Source: an uncultured Clostridia bacterium
Lineage (GTDB): Bacteria; Bacillota; Clostridia; UBA1381
DNA: 48,547 nt
Assembly: GCA_934489015.1 (NCBI GenBank)
Contig: CAKSSN010000018.1
Coordinates: 1 to 48,547 of the forward strand
Direction of reading: 5' to 3'
The stretch's first letter is position 1. Each line of letters begins with the position of its first letter. The notes beneath the pieces were generated by a model. It saw only the letters and a list, made by a program, of their open reading frames with translations, searched no databases and was not told the DNA's origin. Below are positions 25,066 to 32,021 of the stretch, piece after piece. The position numbers and the translations under genes were made by a program.

Positions 25066-25923
25066 ATGATAAAAACAATTTCAAACAATAATCTGACAGT
25101 TCAGATCGACACCTACGGAGCCGAGCTTCAAAGCGTAAAAAACAGCGACGGGGAGGAATACCTCTGGAGCGGCGACAAGAGCATATGGGGAAGAAAGGCA
25201 CCTGTGCTTTTTCCGATATGCGGCGGCTTAAAGGGCGGAAAGTACACATATAACGGAAAGGAATATGAGCTTATAAAGCATGGCTTTGCAAATATATCCG
25301 AATTTGAGCTTGTGGCTGATGAAGAAGCAAGGGCGGAATTTCTGCTGAAATCAAATGAGCAGACAAAAAAATCCTATCCGTTTGATTTTGAGCTGAGCGT
25401 AAGCTATGAGATTTCGGGAAATACTCTTAAATCCCGTTTCAGCGTTAAAAATTTATCCGAAGCGGATATGTATTTTTCACTCGGTGCGCATGAATCCTAC
25501 AGCTGCCCAGAGGGTGCGGAAAATTATGCGGTTATATTCGACTGCGACACCTCTCTTGAGCGCTACGATACGGACGGCGGACTTTTGGTAGATGAGCCCG
25601 AAATAATGGAAATTCCCGATAAAACAATAAATCTTTGTGACAGTATGTTTGAAAATGACGCGCTTGTTTTTAAAAATTTCAAATCGCGCCGCATATGGCT
25701 TTTAAATAAAGCAACGGGCAAAAAAGCGCGTCTTGACTTTAACGGCTTTGACTATCTGCTTATATGGAAAAAACCTGTCGGGAACTATATTTGTCTTGAG
25801 CCGTGGACGGGGCTTCCCGATTCGGTATCTTCAAGCGGCAAAATTGAGGAAAAAGAGGGAATAACAAGGCTTGCCGCCGGGAAAACATACATTGTCGATC
25901 ATGAAATAGAATATTGGAATTAA
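25066..25923 (+). CDS. Aldose 1-epimerase family protein (LacX-like)
   Basis: A 285-residue galactose-mutarotase-fold protein. LFPICGGLKGG, ELIKHGFAN, SLGAHESYSCPEG (histidine in the active-site position) and CLEPWTGLPDS (acidic residue) fit the LacX/YihR branch rather than classical GalM. It probably interconverts alpha and beta anomers of a hexose, or binds a phosphorylated sugar. It starts 23 bases after the membrane-protein stop with AAAGGAGAG. Confidence 0.88.
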   Translation: MIKTISNNNLTVQIDTYGAELQSVKNSDGEEYLWSGDKSIWGRKAPVLFPICGGLKGGKYTYNGKEYELIKHGFANISEFELVADEEARAEFLLKSNEQTKKSYPFDFELSVSYEISGNTLKSRFSVKNLSEADMYFSLGAHESYSCPEGAENYAVIFDCDTSLERYDTDGGLLVDEPEIMEIPDKTINLCDSMFENDALVFKNFKSRRIWLLNKATGKKARLDFNGFDYLLIWKKPVGNYICLEPWTGLPDSVSSSGKIEEKEGITRLAAGKTYIVDHEIEYWN

Positions 25924-25986
25924 GTATAAAATAAACATAAAAAGTCACTGCGATTTATGCGTGTTGCGATTTTTTTAAATCTGTAC

Positions 25987-26015
25987 TTGAAAAAGTGAAA
26001 TAAATATTATATAAT
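25987..26015 (+). promoter_or_regulatory. Promoter of glyA
   Basis: TTGAAA (25987-25992), 17 bp, TATAAT (26010-26015), then GAAAGGA and ATG at 26050. Near-consensus sigma-A promoter making glyA its own unit. Confidence 0.8.
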
Positions 26016-26049
26016 ATAATTAATCATATAACGAAAGGATGACAGTGCA

Positions 26050-27291
26050 ATGGTAAATTTAAAACACGTACAGGATTTTGATCCTGAAATTTATGACGCT
26101 ATCATGAAGGAAACCCATCGTCAGCAGGATAAGATTGAGCTTATCGCATCGGAAAATTTTGTTTCGGAGGCTGTTATGGAGGCAATGGGCTCTCCGCTTA
26201 CAAACAAATACGCAGAGGGCTATCCGGGAAAGAGATATTACGGCGGCTGCGAATATGTTGATATTGTTGAAAATCTTGCAAGAGATCGCGCACAGGAATT
26301 GTTTGGCGCAAAATTTGCAAATGTTCAGCCGCATTCCGGCGCGCAGGCAAATATGGCTGTGTTCTTTGCGCTGCTCAATCCGGGCGATACGGTGCTTAGC
26401 ATGAGCCTTGCTCACGGCGGCCATTTAAGTCACGGAAGCCCTGTTAATATGTCGGGTAAATATTTTAATATAGTACCCTACGGCGTAACGGAGGACACAA
26501 ACACAATAGATTATGAAGAGGTAAGACGTCTTGCAAAGGAGTGTAAGCCTAAGCTTATTCTTGCCGGTGCGAGCGCATATCCGAGAATAATTGATTTTGC
26601 AAAATTTAAGGAAATAGCCGACGAGGTCGGTGCATATTTCATGGTTGATATGGCGCATATTGCCGGACTTGTTGCGGCAGGACTTCATCCGTCGCCGATG
26701 CCCTATGCAGATGTTGTTACAACAACAACGCATAAAACGCTCAGAGGTCCGAGAGGCGGACTTATCCTCACAAATGATGAGGAGCTTTCAAAGGCGTTTA
26801 ACAAAGCCGTATTTCCGGGTATTCAGGGCGGACCGCTTATGCACGTAATTGCCGCAAAGGCAGTTTGCTTTAAGGAAGCGCTCAGCAGCGATTTTACGGA
26901 ATATCAGAAGCAGATTATCAAAAACGCAAAGGCTCTTGCAGGCTCGCTTCTTGACGAGGGCTTCAAGCTCGTTTCGGGCGGTACGGATAACCACCTTATG
27001 CTGCTTAACCTGACCGATATGGATATTACCGGAAAGGAAGCCGAGCACAGACTCGACGAGATAGGAATTACAGCAAATAAAAACGCTATTCCGTTTGATA
27101 AGAGAAGTCCGTTTATCACAAGCGGCGTAAGAATGGGAACTCCGGCAACCGCAAGCAGAGGCTTCAAGGAGGACGATATGGTTGAGGTCGGAAAGATTAT
27201 AAAGCTCGCTGTATGCGACTTTGAAAACAGTAAGGAAGAAGCAGCAAGACGAGTTAAGGCTCTTTGTGATAAATATCCGCTGTATCTTTAA
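26050..27291 (+). CDS. glyA: Serine hydroxymethyltransferase
   Basis: A 413-residue PLP enzyme converting serine plus THF to glycine plus methylene-THF. IELIASENFVS, the KRYYGG motif, and the PLP lysine Lys229 in TTTTHKTLRGPRGG are all intact; length is standard. Own promoter upstream and strong terminator downstream. Confidence 0.98.
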   Translation: MVNLKHVQDFDPEIYDAIMKETHRQQDKIELIASENFVSEAVMEAMGSPLTNKYAEGYPGKRYYGGCEYVDIVENLARDRAQELFGAKFANVQPHSGAQANMAVFFALLNPGDTVLSMSLAHGGHLSHGSPVNMSGKYFNIVPYGVTEDTNTIDYEEVRRLAKECKPKLILAGASAYPRIIDFAKFKEIADEVGAYFMVDMAHIAGLVAAGLHPSPMPYADVVTTTTHKTLRGPRGGLILTNDEELSKAFNKAVFPGIQGGPLMHVIAAKAVCFKEALSSDFTEYQKQIIKNAKALAGSLLDEGFKLVSGGTDNHLMLLNLTDMDITGKEAEHRLDEIGITANKNAIPFDKRSPFITSGVRMGTPATASRGFKEDDMVEVGKIIKLAVCDFENSKEEAARRVKALCDKYPLYL

Positions 27292-27370
27292 TTTAAAAAT
27301 CGGGGGACGTTAAAGCCTCCCGTAATCGTAAGAAAAAATCGCATTACAGAAATATAAATGCAGTATTAGT

Positions 27371-27421
27371 GAGGCTGCCCCAAAAATGTCGATTGACTTT
27401 TGGAGCAGCCTCTGTTTTTTT
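27371..27421 (+). terminator. Terminator after glyA
   Basis: GAGGCTGC (27371-27378) pairs with GCAGCCTC (27405-27412), continued by CCAAAA/TTTTGG, then GTTTTTTT (27413-27421). The stem sequence resembles the glg terminator at 19624 (shared GGCTG...AAAA-GTC...TTGACTTTT). Confidence 0.85.
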
Positions 27422-27454
27422 GCTCTTATGAGCTTTTTAGTATTTCTTTTTTGC

Positions 27455-27497
27455 AATTAAAATCCCGATGCAAGCAATTTGCATCGGGATTTTAATT
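27455..27497 (-). terminator. Terminator of the amt-PII gene
   Basis: A 19-bp perfect inverted repeat: AATTAAAATCCCGATGCAA (27455-27473) with its complement (27479-27497), loop of five. The GC part followed by ATTTTAATT serves either direction; it most likely closes the leftward transporter gene, which ends at 27578. Confidence 0.7.
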
Positions 27498-27577
27498 ATG
27501 TCTGTGCCGAAAGGCTGCAATTTCAGGCGGGCATGATTTTGGTGAAATCATTAAAATGTAAAGCTCATGCCAACCAT

Positions 27578-29308
27578 TTATTCAACGTCCTGGAGGGCGT
27601 CAAATCCTTCTTCACCGGTTCTGACCTTTATAACGTTTTCAACGTCGTATACGAAAATCTTACCGTCGCCGATATGACCCGTATAGAGAACCTTTTTAGC
27701 TGTATCTATAACTGTTTTTACAGGAACTTTGCATACTACAATTTCAACCTGAATTTTCGGAAGAAGTGTAGCTTCGTTTATAACGCCTCGATAATATTCC
27801 GGCTTGCCCTTTTGTATGCCGCAGCCGAGAACATGAGTAACCGTCATACCGGTAATGCCTATGTTCATCATTGCAGCCTTGAGCTTTTCAAATCTGTCCT
27901 GCTTAATTACTATTTCAATCTTTGTCATCTTGACATCGCTGCCTACAGCCTGCGAATCGGAGCCGCTCTTAAGAACAACCGGAACAGCGTCATCAACCGG
28001 AGTGTCACCGGTAACAGCTGACGGAATATCTGCCGAGTATGCGTCAATTGCCGGCATAAAGTCAGCGTATGCGCTCGGAAGACCGTGCTCTGTTGCGTCA
28101 AGACCTGTTATTTCCTCATCAGCCGATGCTCTTAAGCCGACTGTTGCTTTAATAATAAAGAATGTAATTGTGATTGTAACAGCTGTCCATGCGCCGACGG
28201 TAAGAATACCGAGAAGCTGTAAGCCGAGAAGCTTGAAGCCACCGCCGTAGAAAAGACCCGTAAGCTCTGATGACGGAGCAGATGTTGTTGCAAAAAGCCC
28301 TACAGCGATTGTACCCCAGATACCGTTTAAGCAGTGAACTGCAACAGCGCCGACAGGGTCGTCAACATGAAGCTTATAGTCGAGAAGCCATACGCCGAAT
28401 ACTACGAGAACACCGGCAACAGCGCCTATTATAAACGAGCCGAGAGCGTCTGTAACGTCACAGCCTGCCGTAATGGCAACAAGACCTGCAAGCGAAGCGT
28501 TAAGACACATTGAAACATCAGGCTTGCCATACTTAATCCAGGTGAAAATCATACATGAAACAGTTGCAACCGCCGGAGCAATTGTTGTTGTTACAAATAT
28601 TGAGCCGAGCTGCTCAACGCTTGTTGCGGCAGCACCGTTAAAGCCGTACCAGCCGAGCCAAAGGATAAATACACCGAGTGCACCGATTGTGAGGTTATGA
28701 CCCGGAAAAGCGTTTACCTTTATAACTTTTCCGCTCTTGTCACGGTTAAACTTTCCGATACGCGGACCGAGTATTTTTGCACCGATTAATGCGGAAATAC
28801 CGCCGACCATATGTATTGCACATGAGCCTGCAAAATCATGGAAGCCTATCTGCGAAAGCCAGCCGCCGCCCCAAATCCAGTGAGCTTCTACAGGGTATAT
28901 AAATGCGGAAATTACAGCCGAGTAAATACAATAGGAAAGGAACTTTGTTCTCTCTGCCATTGCACCCGAAACTATTGTAGCTGCCGTTGCGCAAAATACA
29001 AGGTTAAATACGAAATTCGACCAGTCAAAGCTTTCATATGCCGTGAATATGTCAAATCCCGGTTTACCTATAAGCCCTACCATGTCCTCACCGAGAAAAA
29101 GACCAAAACCGATTATGATAAATACTATTGTACCTATACAAAAATCCATAAGGTTTTTCATTATGATATTTCCGGCATTCTTCGCTCTGGTGAAACCTGT
29201 TTCAACCATTGCAAATCCTGCCTGCATCCAAAATACCAATGCTGCTCCTATAAGGAACCATACGCCGAATATGTTACTTGTTACAAATTCTTTAATTGCG
29301 CTTGTCAT
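27578..29308 (-). CDS. Ammonium transporter fused to a C-terminal PII signalling domain
   Basis: A 576-residue fusion. Residues 1-~410 are an Amt/Rh channel with eleven helices (FWMQAGFAMVETGFTRAKN, MAERTKFLSY, HMVGGISALIGA, GWYGFNGA, HCLNGIWG). A ~50-residue linker follows. Residues 461-576 are a full-length PII protein: T-loop region YYRGVINEATLLPK, B-loop TGHIGDGKIFV, C-terminal VRTGEEGFDAL. The tyrosine uridylylated in E. coli GlnB (Tyr51) is replaced by Asn, and the B-loop TGKIG lysine by His. The PII domain probably gates the channel in response to ATP/ADP and 2-oxoglutarate without covalent modification. Start ATG has GGGAGG upstream. Confidence 0.95.
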   Translation of the reverse strand: MTSAIKEFVTSNIFGVWFLIGAALVFWMQAGFAMVETGFTRAKNAGNIIMKNLMDFCIGTIVFIIIGFGLFLGEDMVGLIGKPGFDIFTAYESFDWSNFVFNLVFCATAATIVSGAMAERTKFLSYCIYSAVISAFIYPVEAHWIWGGGWLSQIGFHDFAGSCAIHMVGGISALIGAKILGPRIGKFNRDKSGKVIKVNAFPGHNLTIGALGVFILWLGWYGFNGAAATSVEQLGSIFVTTTIAPAVATVSCMIFTWIKYGKPDVSMCLNASLAGLVAITAGCDVTDALGSFIIGAVAGVLVVFGVWLLDYKLHVDDPVGAVAVHCLNGIWGTIAVGLFATTSAPSSELTGLFYGGGFKLLGLQLLGILTVGAWTAVTITITFFIIKATVGLRASADEEITGLDATEHGLPSAYADFMPAIDAYSADIPSAVTGDTPVDDAVPVVLKSGSDSQAVGSDVKMTKIEIVIKQDRFEKLKAAMMNIGITGMTVTHVLGCGIQKGKPEYYRGVINEATLLPKIQVEIVVCKVPVKTVIDTAKKVLYTGHIGDGKIFVYDVENVIKVRTGEEGFDALQDVE

Positions 29309-29556
29309 TTAAATTACCTCCCTTAACTGCCTTGCGGCGTTAAATGTCATTTAGTTAAATTATAAGGATCCTTAAATGTTTTTCGGAAAAGCTTTACCGG
29401 TTTTGTTTTTCATTTGTTCGGAAGATGAAGCTGCAAAGATATTTCTGGCCCAAAATGCCTTTGCGGCTGTATCCGGCAAGATGCCGGATACAAAGTCCCT
29501 ACCCCTGAAAAACAAAAGGCGCTGCGGCTATAAAGCCGTAGCGCCTTTGCTAATAT
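29309..29556 (-). promoter_or_regulatory. Long structured 5' leader of the ammonium transporter gene
   Basis: About 248 bases lie between the probable transcription start and the ATG. Near its 5' end is a 15-bp hairpin (29548-29534 with 29529-29515) followed by TTTTGTTTTT, shaped like an intrinsic terminator. Next come AGGGGTAGGGA and a hairpin GTATCCGGCA/TGCCGGATAC. Flanking CTTTG, GCAAAG and CTTTGC segments could pair in alternative ways. It is not a riboswitch class I recognise. A weak rightward frame crosses it (29376-29639) but has no ribosome site and is not called. Confidence 0.45.
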
Positions 29557-29562
29557 GGCTGT

Positions 29563-29591
29563 ATTATACCATACAAGTTTTTGCGTGTCAA
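29563..29591 (-). promoter_or_regulatory. Consensus promoter of the amt-PII gene
   Basis: On the minus strand TTGACA (29591-29586), 17 bp, TATAAT (29568-29563). A perfect sigma-A match at both hexamers; predicted start near 29556. Confidence 0.8.
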
Positions 29592-29739
29592 CACCTTTTT
29601 TTTCTTTTTATTAAAATTGGCGTTTTTTTCGTGCTGTAAAAATTAATTTCAGTGGAATTTTACAAAATATTTATTAAATTTATAGTTTGTTTTTGTTTCC
29701 GTTTCCATATTATGTAAGCTAAGCGCAGTAGATGTCAAA

Positions 29740-29778
29740 CAAAAAACCGACGATTTGCAAAAGCAAATCATCGGTTTT
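29740..29778 (-). terminator. Terminator of pckG
   Basis: AAAACCGA-C-GATTTGC (29743-29758) with GCAAATC-A-TCGGTTTT (29763-29778). The single mismatch is a G-U pair only in the leftward RNA, which then continues TTTTTTG, so the signal belongs to pckG. Confidence 0.85.
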
Positions 29779-29788
29779 AATCGAAGTC

Positions 29789-31564
29789 TTATTTCTTAAG
29801 GCCTGCTTCGAGCTTATCAAGCTCTTCTTTCATTTCAACAGGGAGTCTGTCGCCAAACTGAGCGAAATATTCCTTAATGTTTTCAACGTCCTCAAGCCAT
29901 ACCTTAGCGTCAACGCTGAGAAGGCTCTTAAGAGTTTCGTTGTCAACGTCAAGATCCGTAACATCAATATCTTCAGGCTTCGGCAGATAACCGATCGGGC
30001 TTTCTACAGCGTCAACCTTACCTGCGCAGCGATCCAAAATCCAGAGAAGCACACGCATATTGTCGCCGAATCCCGGCCAGATGAAGTGACCCTCGTCATC
30101 CTGTCTGAACCAGTTGACGTGGAAGATTTTCGGAGCCTTGTCGCCAAGCTTCTTGCCCATTTCGAGCCAGTGACCCCAGTAATCAGCCATGTTATAACCA
30201 ACGAACGGCTTCATAGCCATAGGATCACGTCTTACAACACCTACAGCGCCTGTTGCAGCAGCTGTTGTTTCGGAAGCCATTGTAGCGCCGACAAATGTGC
30301 CGTGAGTCCAATCTCTTGACTGATATACCAGCGGAGCGCATTTAGCACGTCTGCCGCCGAATACGATAGCTTCAACGGGAACACCTGCAGGGTTTTCAAA
30401 TTCCTTTGAAATGCACGGGCAGTTGATTGCCGGAGCTGTAAATCTTGAGTTAGGATGAGCAAGCTTGTTGCCCTCAGCTGTAAACTCTTTGCCGTTTACC
30501 TTGTTACCCTTCCAGTCGGTTGCATCTTCAGGCGGATTTTTGTCAAGACCCTCCCACCAAACTGTATTGTCAGCATTGTTAAGAGCAACGTTTGTGAAGA
30601 TTGTGTTTTTCTTTGTAGCTGCAAGAGCGTTAAAGTTAGTCTTTTCGCTTGTACCCGGTGCAACGCCGAAGAAGCCTGCTTCGGGGTTGATAGCATAAAG
30701 TCTGCCGTCCGGACCGATTCTGAGCCATGAAATATCATCGCCGACTGTCCATACCTTGTAGCCCTTTTCCTTAAGATATGCCGGAGGAATAAGCATTGCA
30801 AGGTTTGTCTTACCGCAAGCTGACGGGAATGCAGCGCAGATATATTTAACCTCACCGTTCGGCTTTTCAAGACCGAGAATGAGCATATGCTCAGCCATCC
30901 AGCCCTCGTTTTTACCGAGATAAGAAGCTATTCTGAGTGCGAAGCACTTTTTACCGAGAAGAACGTTTCCGCCGTAAGCCGAGTTGATTGACCAGATTGT
31001 TGAATCCTGCGGGAACTGTACTATATAACGATCATCCGGATTTACATCCTTTTTAGCGTGGAGGCACTTTACAAACTCGTCACTGTCGCCGAGCTGATCA
31101 ATAACTGCCTTACCTACTCTTGTCATAATAAGCATATTGAGCACAACGTAAATGCTGTCTGAAAGCTCTATACCGATTTTAGAAAACGGTGAGCCCACCG
31201 GACCCATTGAATAAGGGATAACATACATTGTTCTGCCCTTCATTGAGCCTTTGTAAAGAGCCTTGAGCTTTGCATACATTTCATCGGGAGCCATCCAATT
31301 GTTAATCGGACCTGCCTCTTCCTTTGTCGGTGTGCAGATAAATGTTCTGTCTTCAACTCTTGCAACGTCGTTTTCAGCAGTTCTGTGATAGTAGCAGCCG
31401 GGAAGCTTATCCTGGTTAAGCTCAATCATTTCGCCTGTTGCAACTGCCTCTGCGCGAAGCGCATCTCTTTGTTCATCGCTGCCGTCGATCCAGACAATTT
31501 TGTCAGGAGTACACATAGCAGCCATTTCATCAATCCATGAAAGAACTGTCTTATTTGTAGTCAT
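29789..31564 (-). CDS. pckG: Phosphoenolpyruvate carboxykinase (GTP)
   Basis: A 591-residue GTP-type PEPCK interconverting oxaloacetate and PEP. The kinase-1a loop is AFPSACGKTNLAM (Lys252), containing the reactive Cys250; upstream are PYSMGPVGSPFSKIG and downstream VGDDISWLRIGPDGRLYAINPE-type residues (WLRIGPDG) and YNMADYWGHWLEMG, all diagnostic of the GTP class. Strong AGGAGGT before the ATG. Anaerobes can use it for PEP carboxylation as well as gluconeogenesis; the direction here is not evident. Its own promoter and terminator make it monocistronic. Confidence 0.97.
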   Translation of the reverse strand: MTTNKTVLSWIDEMAAMCTPDKIVWIDGSDEQRDALRAEAVATGEMIELNQDKLPGCYYHRTAENDVARVEDRTFICTPTKEEAGPINNWMAPDEMYAKLKALYKGSMKGRTMYVIPYSMGPVGSPFSKIGIELSDSIYVVLNMLIMTRVGKAVIDQLGDSDEFVKCLHAKKDVNPDDRYIVQFPQDSTIWSINSAYGGNVLLGKKCFALRIASYLGKNEGWMAEHMLILGLEKPNGEVKYICAAFPSACGKTNLAMLIPPAYLKEKGYKVWTVGDDISWLRIGPDGRLYAINPEAGFFGVAPGTSEKTNFNALAATKKNTIFTNVALNNADNTVWWEGLDKNPPEDATDWKGNKVNGKEFTAEGNKLAHPNSRFTAPAINCPCISKEFENPAGVPVEAIVFGGRRAKCAPLVYQSRDWTHGTFVGATMASETTAAATGAVGVVRRDPMAMKPFVGYNMADYWGHWLEMGKKLGDKAPKIFHVNWFRQDDEGHFIWPGFGDNMRVLLWILDRCAGKVDAVESPIGYLPKPEDIDVTDLDVDNETLKSLLSVDAKVWLEDVENIKEYFAQFGDRLPVEMKEELDKLEAGLKK

Positions 31565-31642
31565 ATTCTAAGTACCTCCTATATGTATTCGCCGCAAAAC
31601 ACGGCATATGATTAGTTATAAAAATAACAATATCATACCCTT

Positions 31643-31651
31643 ATTATACCA
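31643..31651 (-). promoter_or_regulatory. Extended -10 promoter of pckG
   Basis: The minus strand reads TGGTATAAT (31651-31643), a TGnTATAAT extended -10. The -35 region is poor, as is usual for extended -10 promoters. About 80 bases before the ATG. Confidence 0.55.
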
Positions 31652-31805
31652 TGATAACGCGGTTTTTAAAAGCATTTTTAATAAAAAAAATTATTTTTAT
31701 ATATAAGTGTTTAATTGACGTAAAAAAACAAACGCATTATAATAGTTTTGCACAATAAATGTAAACATGAGTCGATTAAATTATGAACATTTTATTATAA
31801 ATATT

Positions 31806-31834
31806 AAGGGGTGCTGCATTAAGCAACACCCCTT
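31806..31834 (-). terminator. Terminator after the beta-helix/small-peptide pair
   Basis: GGGGTGCTGC (31808-31817) with GCAACACCCC (31823-31832). The one imperfect pair is G-U in the leftward RNA but C-A in the rightward, so it belongs to the leftward unit. The T-tract is short and AT-mixed. Confidence 0.65.
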
Positions 31835-31855
31835 TGTATGCGTATTTGGCGCGGA

Positions 31856-32020
31856 TTATTCCGTAATACCTTTATCTGCGCTCCAGCTTTCGTTCCAGTT
31901 AGCCGAGCCTGCGTTTACGTTTCCGTTGATTGTAAAGCCGTTAGCGCTTGTCGTCATTATGTCATCGGTTGTTCCGAATGAGGTAAAAACAGCCTGCGGC
32001 TTTGAATATGCTTTTTTCAT
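31856..32020 (-). CDS. 54-residue peptide, translationally coupled to the beta-helix gene
   Basis: An ATG at 32020 lies one base after the stop of the beta-helix gene, and a GTGAGG site sits inside that gene's end. The frame stays open for 54 codons to TAA (31856-31858) and ends just before the terminator. It begins MKKAYSKPQAVFTSFG, continues DDIMTTSANGF and ends SWSADKGITE; there are no cysteines and no hydrophobic signal. The MKK-x-Y-x-KP opening followed by a DI(M/I)TTS-like segment resembles a type of short clostridial protein of unknown role. Function unknown; a secreted-peptide precursor or modified-peptide substrate is possible, but no modification enzyme is adjacent. Confidence 0.7.
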   Translation of the reverse strand: MKKAYSKPQAVFTSFGTTDDIMTTSANGFTINGNVNAGSANWNESWSADKGITE

Positions 32021-32021
32021 G

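Noticed and set aside
29376..29639. Rightward 87-codon open frame upstream of the Amt-PII gene
   Set aside because: No ribosome-binding site, runs through the leader hairpins and the opposite-strand promoter, and its composition follows the structured leader; treated as non-coding.
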